NCBI GenBank assembly: GCA_031261805.1
Contig: JAISIX010000086.1
Span: 1-45,943, forward strand
Origin: Mediterranea sp. (in: CFB group bacteria)
Lineage (GTDB): Bacteria; Bacteroidota; Bacteroidia; Bacteroidales; Bacteroidaceae
Length of the DNA: 45,943 nt
Direction of reading: 5' to 3'
This document shows positions 8,756 through 17,577 of this stretch, in pieces. Numbering within the stretch: the first letter of the stretch is position 1; every line of letters starts with the position of its first letter. The position numbers and the translations under genes were made by a program. The notes under the pieces are model-generated. The model was not told the origin of the DNA. It made no database searches and saw only the letters and a program-made list of their open reading frames with translations.

Positions 8756-11700
8756 TTATTTCGAATACTGTTCAATCTCGGGCTGAGCGTCCGTGTTGTC
8801 GATATCCTCCCATTCCATCGGGCTGATCTTCTCTTGCAGGTATTGGAATACCACGAAGAGGGCGGGCACGACGAATATCTGGAATATCATACCGATGAGC
8901 ATACCGCCTACGGCCGTGGTACCCAGCGTACGGTTACCGTTGGCACCTACACCGAAGGCAAACATCAGCGGCAGCAGTCCGACTACCATCGCCAAGGAGG
9001 TCATCAGGATAGGACGCAGACGGGCACCGGCTCCGAGGACGGCTGCCCAGGTGATGCTCATACCCATCTTGCGCCGTTCGAGGGCGAACTCTACGATAAG
9101 GATGGCGTTCTTGGCCAACAGACCCATCAGCATGATGAGGGCAATCTGCATATAGATGTTGTTGGACATCGTACCCATAATCATCTTCAGCATGGAGATG
9201 TTGCCGATGGCGCTCATGCCGTTGACGAACAGGAAGCTTCCCATCAACCCGAAGGGCACGGAGAGCAATACGGCGAGCGGCAGGATGTAGCTTTCGTACT
9301 GGGCGCTCAGCAGCAGGTAGACGAAGACGAAGCAGAGCAGGAAGACCAGTCCGGTGGTGCTGCTGCTACTCTCGGCCTCCTCACGCGCCATACCGCCCAG
9401 CTCGTAGCTGTAGCCGGTGGGCAGGTTCTGCTGCGCCACCTCTTGCAGGGCCTTGATGGCCTGTCCGGAGGTGTATCCGCCGGCGGGCGATACCATCACC
9501 TTCATGGAGGTGTACATATTGAAACGGGTGATGATGTCCGGCCCGTACACCCGGTTGATGCTGATGAACTGCTTGATGGGCGCCATCTCACCGTTGGCGT
9601 TGCGCACCTTGATGATGTTGAGCGACTCGAGATTCTTGCGCGAATAGGGGTCGGCTTGGATCATCACACGGTACATCTTACCGAAGCGGTTGAAGTTGGA
9701 GGCATACAGGCCACCGTAGTACCCCTGCATGGTTGTCAGGATGTCGGCGGGGCTGATGCCGGCCTTCTTACAAGCGGCGGCGTCGATGTCGATCATGTAT
9801 TGCGGGAAGTTGGGGTTGAACGTCGTCTTGGCCGAACTGATTTCGGGGCGGGCCTCCAGCGCGGTGGTGTAGCTGTTCACCACGTCGAAGAACTTGTTCA
9901 GGTCGCCACCCGTCTTGTCCTGCATGTTCATCTCGATATCCGTAGAGGCGGAGTAACCGGGAATCATAGGCGGCGCGAAGATAAGTACCTGTGCCTCCTT
10001 GATAATCTTCTGCGCACGCATGTAAATCTCGGCCCCGATGATGGAGGAGCTTTGCGTGAGCGAGCGCTCATCCCAGTCCTTGAGGCGGATGAACATGGAG
10101 CCGTAGTTAGGTCCTTGTCCACCGATAAGGCTGAAGCCCGATACCAGGCCGCGGGTCTCCACGGCGGGGTCGGCGGCAATCAGGCTGTCGAGGCGGGCGA
10201 ATATCTTCTCGGCGCGGTCCTGCGAGGTGCCGGGAGGCAAGGTGATGGCTCCCAGCAACGTACCGGTATCCTCGTTGGGCACCATACCCGTAGGGGTGCT
10301 TTGCATGAACACCACCAGCACCACGATGGCGCCTGCCACCAGTCCGCCGGTGAGCCACTTCTTCTGAATCATGAAGAGCACGCGTTTCTTGTAGCCCTTC
10401 AGGATATTATCGTACTTCCGGTTGAACCAGCCATGGAAACGGTCGACGACCGATACCTTCTTGCTGTGTCCTTCTTCACCGGCCGAGTGGGGCTTCAGGA
10501 AGATGGCGCACAAGGCGGGACTCAACGTCAAGGCGTTCAAGGCCGAGAGGCCGATGGCGACGGCCATCGTCAAGCCGAACTGGCGATAGAACACACCGGC
10601 CGTACCGCCAATGAAGCTCACGGGGATAAACACGGACATCATGACGAGCGTGATGGAGACGATGGCACCACCCAGCTCCTTCATGGCATCGATGGAGGCC
10701 TGCTTGGTGGAGGTGTAGCCTTGGTCGAGCTTGGCGTGCACGCCCTCCACCACCACTATGGCATCGTCCACCACAATGGCGATGGCGAGCACCAAGGCCG
10801 AGAGGGTAAGCAGGTTGATGCTGAAGCCGAATATCTTGAGCAGGAAGAAGGTACCGATCAACGCCACCGGGATGGCGATGGTAGGTATCAGCGTGGAGCG
10901 CATGTCCTGCAAGAAGACGTACACCACGATGAACACGAGGATAAACGCCTCAATCAGCGTCTTCACCACTTCGTGGATAGAAGCGAAGAGGAAGTTGTTG
11001 GCGTTCATGGTGATACCAATCTTCATGCCGGCAGGCAGCTCCTTGGCTGTCTGGTCCAGAATCTTCTGGATGTTCTCGATGGTGACGGTGGCGTTGGTGC
11101 CGGCCATCTGGTACACCAGGCAGGTCACGCCCTTGTGTCCGTTGGTCTGGTTGGCGAAGCTATACATCAGTCGGTCGAGCTTCACCGTGGCCACGTCTTT
11201 GAGGCGCAGCACCTCGCCGTCGGGCAAGGACTTGATGACGATGTTCTCGAACTCCTCGGGAGTTTGCAGACGTCCTTTGTAGCGGATGGTGTACTGGAAG
11301 GTCTGCTCGCTACGCTCGCCGAACTGGCCGGGGGCGGCCTCTACGTTCTGCTCGGCCAGTGCGTTGGTCACGTCGCCGGGCACCAGCTTGTACTGCGCCA
11401 TGATGGCGGGGTTGAGCCAGATACGCATGGAGTAGTCGGCTCCCAGCACGTTGGCATCACCCACGCCCTGCACACGCTGCACCTGTGGGATGAGGTTGAT
11501 TTTGGCGTAGTTCTCGATGAATGCGTCGCTGTACGTATCGCTCTCGTCGTAAAGCGAGAAGACGATGAGGATGGAGGTTTGCCGCTTACGGGTCGTCACG
11601 CCGACCTTGGTGACCTCGGCAGGCAGCAAGCCTTGCGCCATGGTCACACGGTTCTGTACGTTGACGGAGGCCATGTCGGGGTCGGTACCCTGTTTGAAGT

Positions 11701-11980
11701 AAATATCAATCTCACCCGAGCCGGTGTTGGAGGCGCTGGACGACATGTACATCATGTTCTCCACACCGTTTATCTGGTCCTCCAGCGGGGCGATGACGGA
11801 ATTGAGCACCGTGGCGGCGCTGGCGCCCGTGTAGGTCGCCCTTACCGAGACGGTAGGAGGCGCGATGTCCGGATACTGGGTGATGGGAAGCGTAGCCAGA
11901 CCGATGCCTCCCAGGATGACTATCAGGATGGAAATCACCGTTGATAGCACCGGGCGCTTAATAAATCTATCTAAGTTCAT
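8756..11980 (-). CDS. RND efflux pump permease (AcrB/MexB, HAE1 family)
   Basis: 1074 aa; MNLDRFIKRPVLSTVISI, LAIAIVVDDAIVVVEGV (paired Asp), GAGARLRPILMTSLAMVVGLLPL. Confidence 0.96.
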   Translation of the reverse strand: MNLDRFIKRPVLSTVISILIVILGGIGLATLPITQYPDIAPPTVSVRATYTGASAATVLNSVIAPLEDQINGVENMMYMSSSASNTGSGEIDIYFKQGTDPDMASVNVQNRVTMAQGLLPAEVTKVGVTTRKRQTSILIVFSLYDESDTYSDAFIENYAKINLIPQVQRVQGVGDANVLGADYSMRIWLNPAIMAQYKLVPGDVTNALAEQNVEAAPGQFGERSEQTFQYTIRYKGRLQTPEEFENIVIKSLPDGEVLRLKDVATVKLDRLMYSFANQTNGHKGVTCLVYQMAGTNATVTIENIQKILDQTAKELPAGMKIGITMNANNFLFASIHEVVKTLIEAFILVFIVVYVFLQDMRSTLIPTIAIPVALIGTFFLLKIFGFSINLLTLSALVLAIAIVVDDAIVVVEGVHAKLDQGYTSTKQASIDAMKELGGAIVSITLVMMSVFIPVSFIGGTAGVFYRQFGLTMAVAIGLSALNALTLSPALCAIFLKPHSAGEEGHSKKVSVVDRFHGWFNRKYDNILKGYKKRVLFMIQKKWLTGGLVAGAIVVLVVFMQSTPTGMVPNEDTGTLLGAITLPPGTSQDRAEKIFARLDSLIAADPAVETRGLVSGFSLIGGQGPNYGSMFIRLKDWDERSLTQSSSIIGAEIYMRAQKIIKEAQVLIFAPPMIPGYSASTDIEMNMQDKTGGDLNKFFDVVNSYTTALEARPEISSAKTTFNPNFPQYMIDIDAAACKKAGISPADILTTMQGYYGGLYASNFNRFGKMYRVMIQADPYSRKNLESLNIIKVRNANGEMAPIKQFISINRVYGPDIITRFNMYTSMKVMVSPAGGYTSGQAIKALQEVAQQNLPTGYSYELGGMAREEAESSSSTTGLVFLLCFVFVYLLLSAQYESYILPLAVLLSVPFGLMGSFLFVNGMSAIGNISMLKMIMGTMSNNIYMQIALIMLMGLLAKNAILIVEFALERRKMGMSITWAAVLGAGARLRPILMTSLAMVVGLLPLMFAFGVGANGNRTLGTTAVGGMLIGMIFQIFVVPALFVVFQYLQEKISPMEWEDIDNTDAQPEIEQYSK

Positions 11981-11998
11981 AGGAATCTCCTGTTTTGA

Positions 11999-13177
11999 TT
12001 AGTTGAAAGCAGTGGCGAGGTTGCCGTCGTGCTGATCTTTCAGGTTCTGCTGGTAAATGGCCTCTTTCTGGGCAGGGGTGATGGGGCTTATCTTCTCCCC
12101 GTCTTTCAGGGTCTGTACGCCCTCTACCACAATCTTCTCGCCCGCCTTCACGCCGGAGGTGACCAAGTAAACCTTGCCATTGTCGAGGTTGTAGATGCTT
12201 ATCTCGGTAAACTTCACCGTATTGTCGGGCTGCAGCACATACACGAACTTCTTGTCCTGTATCTCCGTGGTGGCCTCTTGGGGCAGGCTGATGACATCTT
12301 TCATGTCGAACGGTATCATCACGTTGCCGCTACCGCCGCTACGCAGCACATGTTGCTTGTTGGGGAAGATGGCGCGCATGCTTACCGAGCCGGTCGACTG
12401 GTCGATGACTCCCGTCACGGCATCAATCTTACCCTCTTCCTGGTACATGCTCCCGTCGCTCAGTTGCAGCTTCACAGCCGGCATCTTAGCCACTTCTTCG
12501 GCCAGCGTGCCACCCTCGCGGGTCATGGCCAGCAAGTCTTTCTCAGTCATGGAGAAGTAGACGTACACCTCCTCGGACATATCCGAGACGGTGGTCATCG
12601 GCGTAGCGATGCTGGGGCTTACCAAGGCACCGATACGGTAGGGGATGTCGTTGATGACACCATCCGACGGGCTACGTACCTCGGTGAACGAAAGGTTCTG
12701 GTTGGCGGCCACCAGCTGCGCTTGTGCCTGTGCCAGCTGTGCCTTGGCCTGTGCGTAGGTGTTCTCGGCCATGGAGAGGTCGTAGTCGCTGATAATCTGC
12801 TTCTGGTTCAGCGCCCGTTTGTTGTCCAACGTAATCTGCTGGGTACTCAACGCTGCCTTGGCGGTCTCGACGGCTGCCTTGGCAGTGCGGACGGCTGCCT
12901 CGTACTGGGTGGGGTCGATGAGGAACAGCAACTGGCCCTTACGTACGGTAGCGCCTTCGTCTACACATAGCTTGGTGATAAACCCTGATACCTGAGGGCG
13001 TATCTCCACATCTTGTTTACCTTTGATGCTGGCGGGATAGGATGTCGTCAGGTGCGCAGTGGTCTGCTGCAACTCTTGTACCGCGTATTCGGGCACTTTT
13101 CCGGTGTCATTGCCCTTGTTGCCACAGGCGGACAGGAGGGCTAAGCAAAATGCGATTGAAACAAATCTACTTCTCAT
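11999..13177 (-). CDS. RND efflux periplasmic adaptor (AcrA family lipoprotein)
   Basis: Lipoprotein signal ALLSACGNKG; VEIRPQVSGFITKLCVDEGATVRKGQLLFLID biotinyl-lipoyl-like domain. Confidence 0.95.
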   Translation of the reverse strand: MRSRFVSIAFCLALLSACGNKGNDTGKVPEYAVQELQQTTAHLTTSYPASIKGKQDVEIRPQVSGFITKLCVDEGATVRKGQLLFLIDPTQYEAAVRTAKAAVETAKAALSTQQITLDNKRALNQKQIISDYDLSMAENTYAQAKAQLAQAQAQLVAANQNLSFTEVRSPSDGVINDIPYRIGALVSPSIATPMTTVSDMSEEVYVYFSMTEKDLLAMTREGGTLAEEVAKMPAVKLQLSDGSMYQEEGKIDAVTGVIDQSTGSVSMRAIFPNKQHVLRSGGSGNVMIPFDMKDVISLPQEATTEIQDKKFVYVLQPDNTVKFTEISIYNLDNGKVYLVTSGVKAGEKIVVEGVQTLKDGEKISPITPAQKEAIYQQNLKDQHDGNLATAFN

Positions 13178-13260
13178 ACCTTATTAATATATGTTCTTTT
13201 TTAATGTTACACTTAGTTAGGGCGTTTTGTTCGTTCAGAGCAGCAGGTTTAAGGCAGGAA

Positions 13261-13296
13261 AGCCGAAAACTCTTTCCGTCGATAGAGTTTTCGGCT
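13261..13296. promoter_or_regulatory. Perfect 13-bp inverted repeat next to the putative RND operon -7 element (operator or terminator)
   Basis: AGCCGAAAACTCT-TTCCGTCGAT-AGAGTTTTCGGCT; adjacent minus-strand TACTTTTG at 13305-13298. Confidence 0.6.
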
Positions 13297-13369
13297 GCAA
13301 AAGTACCATAAATTTACGTCGGTTGTGCCTTCGCAACATGTTTTTTAACTATGTTTCTTACTTTAGCCG

Positions 13370-15346
13370 CTATGTGGCGCTGGCTGTCGTTTCGCCATGC
13401 TTTACCAAGTACTCGGCCGACTGAAGCATGGAGAAGCTATAGGTTTTCAGAGGCAGGAAGCTCTTGTCGGGAGTGGTGTGGGTGAGCTTCCCGTCGGGGG
13501 CGATGCGGTAGCAGAACTCCTGTCCCGTCTCGGGGTTGTAGAGGAAGAGCTTGGTGGCGTCGCGCGCGGCGATGAGGTTGTCGGCCGTATAGAAGATGCA
13601 GGGGCGTTGTTCACGCAGCAGGTCGATGCCGAAGTTGTTCTGCGTATAGTCCAGGTCGAGCAGCCCGAGGAGGGTGGGCTGTATGTCTATTTGTCCGGCA
13701 AAGCACTCTTTCTCCTCGGGGGCAATTATCTCGGGGGCGTATATCATCAGCGGGATGTGGTTGTAGGACTGTGGCAGCTCGCACTCCGCGTCGCCCACCA
13801 GCTTGCCGTGGTCGCCCTCCAGCACGAAGATGGTATTGGCAAACCAAGGCTGCTTCCGTGCCTCGGCGAAGAACTGCCGCACGGCCCAGTCGGCATATTC
13901 TACAATCTGCGTCTCGGGCTGGGAGGTGGTAGGGTGGAAGTAGGGCGGGATGACATAAGGCGGATGGTTGCTGATGGAGAGCAGCGTGGCAAAGAAAGGC
14001 TGCCCCGATGCCGCCTGGCGGTTCAGCACGGGGAGGGCGTACTGGTAGAGGAAGTCGTCCTGCACGCCGAAGCTGTTCACCACCTTCTCGCGCGGGTAGT
14101 CCTCCTGGGAGTAGACCTCGTCGAAGCCGTTGGTACGGAAGAAGGCGTTCATGTTGTCGTACTGCCCCTCGTGCGTCATGAAGAAGAGGGTGTGGTAGCC
14201 ATGCTGCTTCAGCACGGTGGGCAGCCCCGAATAGTGGGGTATCACCGTGCCCTTCATCAGGTTGCGCTTCATCATGGCGGGGAAGGAGTAGTGCGTGGCG
14301 TACAGCCCATGGTTGGTATGGATGCCTGCCGAGTAGAAGCGGCTGAAGCTGAGCGAGCGGGTGTAGAGGCTGTCGAGGAAAGGCGTGAGCCGTTGCCGCT
14401 GGCCGAAGCGTTGCATGAAGCTGGCCGACATGGACTCCATCATGATGAGCACCACGTTGGGCCGCCGGGCCGCTATGCCGGTGGTGTCGCGGTGGGCGGC
14501 ACGGTGGATGGCCAGGGGGGAGACGGAGGCCTCGCCCGAACGGTGCAGGTAGGCTTGGGCATTGCGTAGCGCCTCCTGTTCGTCCATCAGGTGCAGTTGT
14601 TTGTTCTCCGGGCGGAGGTCGTCCAGCACGCTGGTCAGGAGGTTGAAGGTGGGGCTGACCCCCAGCTGGTTGAGGAAGGCGTCGTGGCAGAAGTAGGCGG
14701 CGCTCACCTTGATGGGGTTGTAGCCCGTGCGTCCGCGGATGCCAAAGAGGCAGAGGCCAATGAGGCAGGCGCCTGCCAAGGCTTGCCCGCCACGCTCCAG
14801 GAGGGTGGGCGCGGCAGCGATACGGGCGGTGAGCAGGCGGAAGCGTTTCCCTACCTGCCGGACCCAATAGACGAAACCCGCCAGCACGAGCAGGAACAGG
14901 CCGATGTAGAGCCAGTACGACCGCTCGCCGGTAATCATCCCCACCGTGGTGCCGGCATAGCCGAACCACTCGAAGATACCGGAGTTGAGATGCCTGAAGA
15001 AGTAGCCGAAGTAGGGGATGTCCGCCGCGCTGATGGCGAACACACACCCATAGAGCACGCTGAAATAGACCGTGCAGGAGCGGAACAGCGCCTTGCCGCT
15101 ATAGTCGCAGAGGGCACACGCCACCACGGCTACCAGCGCCGGCAGGAGGATGTAGCACCCGATGACGTTGTCGAACCAAACGCCGTGCAGCAGGGCCAGC
15201 CCCGACAGGCTGGGGCGCGAGAGCGCCTCGGCGGAGAGCTGGTGGTGCGAGGAGGCAAACAGGGCAAGCCGGAACAGGGTGGTAACCAGCAGGGCCGAGA
15301 GGTGTACGATGAAGAGGTAAGCGAGGAGGTGGAGAAAACGTTTCAT
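13370..15346 (-). CDS. LTA synthase family protein (membrane-anchored sulfatase/phosphatase-fold phospho-group transferase)
   Basis: N-terminal TM helices, then RPNVVLIMMESMSASFMQRFG, THEGQYDNMNAFFRTNGF, FVLEGDHGKLVGD, typical of the LtaS/sulfatase fold. Confidence 0.87.
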   Translation of the reverse strand: MKRFLHLLAYLFIVHLSALLVTTLFRLALFASSHHQLSAEALSRPSLSGLALLHGVWFDNVIGCYILLPALVAVVACALCDYSGKALFRSCTVYFSVLYGCVFAISAADIPYFGYFFRHLNSGIFEWFGYAGTTVGMITGERSYWLYIGLFLLVLAGFVYWVRQVGKRFRLLTARIAAAPTLLERGGQALAGACLIGLCLFGIRGRTGYNPIKVSAAYFCHDAFLNQLGVSPTFNLLTSVLDDLRPENKQLHLMDEQEALRNAQAYLHRSGEASVSPLAIHRAAHRDTTGIAARRPNVVLIMMESMSASFMQRFGQRQRLTPFLDSLYTRSLSFSRFYSAGIHTNHGLYATHYSFPAMMKRNLMKGTVIPHYSGLPTVLKQHGYHTLFFMTHEGQYDNMNAFFRTNGFDEVYSQEDYPREKVVNSFGVQDDFLYQYALPVLNRQAASGQPFFATLLSISNHPPYVIPPYFHPTTSQPETQIVEYADWAVRQFFAEARKQPWFANTIFVLEGDHGKLVGDAECELPQSYNHIPLMIYAPEIIAPEEKECFAGQIDIQPTLLGLLDLDYTQNNFGIDLLREQRPCIFYTADNLIAARDATKLFLYNPETGQEFCYRIAPDGKLTHTTPDKSFLPLKTYSFSMLQSAEYLVKHGETTASAT

Positions 15347-15786
15347 GCTTTACGGTTTTTGTACGTATGGGTGTAGACGAAGTGAAGCAGGAGGAAGTTG
15401 ATGGGTACCACCACCACCAGCACCACGATGGGTGCCAGGAACCTGCCGACGCCTATCCAGAGGAAGAGGTTGAGCAACCCCACCTCCAGCAGGTAGTTGA
15501 CCAGGTGGCTCAGGCCGAACCCGGCGGCGTTCTTGGAGGAGGGCCGGGAGCGGAAGGTGAAGAAGGTGGTGAGGTAGTAGTTGCAGACGAGCGCTACTGC
15601 ATAGCCCGCCGTGAACGAGAGGGTAGCTCCCATCACCAGCAGCGCCAGGCAGTACACGCCGTAGTGGATGGCCGATGCCGTGAGGCCCACGATGCCGAAG
15701 CGCACGAACTGCCCCAGCCGTTCGCGCCAGTCGGGGCAGGCACGGCTGAGCCGCGCCTCGAGCTTAGGAACGAGCGTGCTTTTCAT
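15343..15786 (-). CDS. GtrA family membrane protein
   Basis: FVRFGIVGLTASAIHYGVYCLAL and VNYLLEVGLLNLFLWIGVG, four TM segments. Confidence 0.88.
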   Translation of the reverse strand: MKSTLVPKLEARLSRACPDWRERLGQFVRFGIVGLTASAIHYGVYCLALLVMGATLSFTAGYAVALVCNYYLTTFFTFRSRPSSKNAAGFGLSHLVNYLLEVGLLNLFLWIGVGRFLAPIVVLVVVVPINFLLLHFVYTHTYKNRKA

Positions 15787-16726
15787 CTCCCAGTATATCT
15801 TCTACGCTATAGAGTGGCCGGTGTTTCACCTCTTTATATATCTTGCCGATGTACAGCCCGACCCCGCCTACCGACAGCAGGATGATGCCCCCCACAAACC
15901 AGATGGAGAGCATCAGGGAGGCCCAGCCGTGCTCGGCCGTGCCGGTTATCAGGGCGTGGACCACATACACGCCTATCAGCACGCTGATGCAAAGGAAGAT
16001 GGCCCCCATGTAGAGGATGCCATAGATGGGCTTGACGGAGAAGGAGGTGATGCCGTCGAGCGCCAGGCTGAGCATCCGGCGCAACGTATATTTGGAGTGG
16101 CCCGCCGTGCGGGGGCTTATCACGTCGTCGACCGTGGTAGAGGGGAACCCCAGCTGGGGGATGATGCCCCGCAGGTAGAGGTTGCGCTCGCCGTAGCGGG
16201 CCAGCTGGCCCAGTACCCGCCGGCTCAGGAAGCGGAAGTCGGCATGGTTGTACACGGCCTCTATCCCCATGCGCTGCTGCAACTTGTAGAAGGCCTTGGC
16301 CGAGAGGCGCTTCAGCCGCGGGTCGGCTTGGCGCGATACCTTCACGCCGTACACCACATCGTATCCGTCGGCATAGGCGTCCACCATCGCCTCAATGGCA
16401 GAGAGGTCGTCTTGCAGGTCGGCGTCGATGGTGATGAGGCCGTCACACCACTCCCGGGCGGTCATCATCCCGGCCATGATGGCATTCTGGTGGCCGGTGT
16501 TGCGGGCCAGGTTCACCCCTTTCACTTGTGGGTGGGTGCCGTGCAGCTGGCGGATGAGCTGCCACGTGTGGTCCGTGCTGCCGTCGTTGACGTAGAGCAC
16601 AAAGCTGTCCGGCGTCACCTTCCCCTTCTGCGCCAGCTCGCCGAGCAGGCCGGTGAGGCGGGCGGCCGACCACTCCAGCACCGCTTCTTCATTGTAGCAG
16701 GGCGATATGATAGCGAGCCTTATCAT
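15764..16726 (-). CDS. Family 2 glycosyltransferase (GtrB/DPM1-like, C-terminal TM helices)
   Basis: SPCYNEEAVLEWSA, YVNDGSTDHTWQLI, DADLQDDLSAIEAMV, AGHSKYTLRRMLSLALDGITSFSVKPI. Confidence 0.93.
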   Translation of the reverse strand: MIRLAIISPCYNEEAVLEWSAARLTGLLGELAQKGKVTPDSFVLYVNDGSTDHTWQLIRQLHGTHPQVKGVNLARNTGHQNAIMAGMMTAREWCDGLITIDADLQDDLSAIEAMVDAYADGYDVVYGVKVSRQADPRLKRLSAKAFYKLQQRMGIEAVYNHADFRFLSRRVLGQLARYGERNLYLRGIIPQLGFPSTTVDDVISPRTAGHSKYTLRRMLSLALDGITSFSVKPIYGILYMGAIFLCISVLIGVYVVHALITGTAEHGWASLMLSIWFVGGIILLSVGGVGLYIGKIYKEVKHRPLYSVEDILGDEKHARS

Positions 16727-17529
16727 TCTTGTCTTTCGTTTTTAGAGAGTTCTTCCTTCTGGAGCCGGGCCAGTTCGGAGTAGGTGCCAAAGGTGGCTCC
16801 CTCGACCCGGAACATCTGTATGAGGGCGGCCAGCCGCTCTTCCATCCCCTTCCCCGCGTGGTTGCGGATGATGAAGGGCATCTTGAACTCCGGGTGCTCG
16901 CCCAGCGGGTAGAACTCCCAGGGGTGGAAGTAGGTGTTGAAGTATCCGTCGTGCCTCCACGTCCACCGTGCCAGCGCCCGGTAGAGCCTCTGCGGCAGGT
17001 TGTGGCAGGAGAGCCAGAAGAGGGGGAAGCGCAGCCAGGGTGTCACCGAGGCGGGGATCTGCACCACGCCGTCGCGCACGAAGCAGGTGCGGGGCATGTT
17101 GAGGTGCATGTACCGGCCGGGGATGAAGGCGGGGTTGAGCGAGGAGTTGTAGAGGTAGCCTGCCTGCCGGATGTCGGTGTCGGACACGGGGAACATGCGG
17201 GGCTGTCGGTACCCCTCCACCGGCTGGCCGGTGAGCTGCCTGAGCACCTCCCGCGAGCGGGCCACGTCGGAGGCTTGCGGCTTCCAGTGGTCGCAACCAT
17301 GGGCGGCCACCTCGTGCCCCTCGGCCACGATGCGGCGCATCACCTCGGGGGCGTTCTCGGCAAAGTTGGTGGTACAGAAGAAGGTGGCCCGCACGTCGTT
17401 CACCAGCAGGCAGTCCAGGATGCGCAGGGTGCCGTAGATGGAGACTTCCATCGCCGCTTCCAGCGGGAACTCCACCCCGTGCTCGCGCGGCACGTCGAAC
17501 TCTTCGGTATCAAAGCTTAGCAATATCAT
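16723..17529 (-). CDS. Polysaccharide deacetylase (NodB homology) family protein
   Basis: SFDTEEFD, RATFFCT, GHEVAAHGCDH metal-binding motif, YFHPWE. Confidence 0.9.
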   Translation of the reverse strand: MILLSFDTEEFDVPREHGVEFPLEAAMEVSIYGTLRILDCLLVNDVRATFFCTTNFAENAPEVMRRIVAEGHEVAAHGCDHWKPQASDVARSREVLRQLTGQPVEGYRQPRMFPVSDTDIRQAGYLYNSSLNPAFIPGRYMHLNMPRTCFVRDGVVQIPASVTPWLRFPLFWLSCHNLPQRLYRALARWTWRHDGYFNTYFHPWEFYPLGEHPEFKMPFIIRNHAGKGMEERLAALIQMFRVEGATFGTYSELARLQKEELSKNERQE

Positions 17530-17577
17530 GAGGCTGTTGTTTTTATCCTATTATCTATAAGGTGTACGTGTGGCGCG

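Noticed and set aside
8834-11944. 1036-aa plus-strand ORF opposite the RND permease
   Set aside because: Shadow ORF from GC-rich codon bias: the antisense strand carries the real, motif-rich AcrB-type protein, and the plus translation is His/Gly/Val-rich with no domain.
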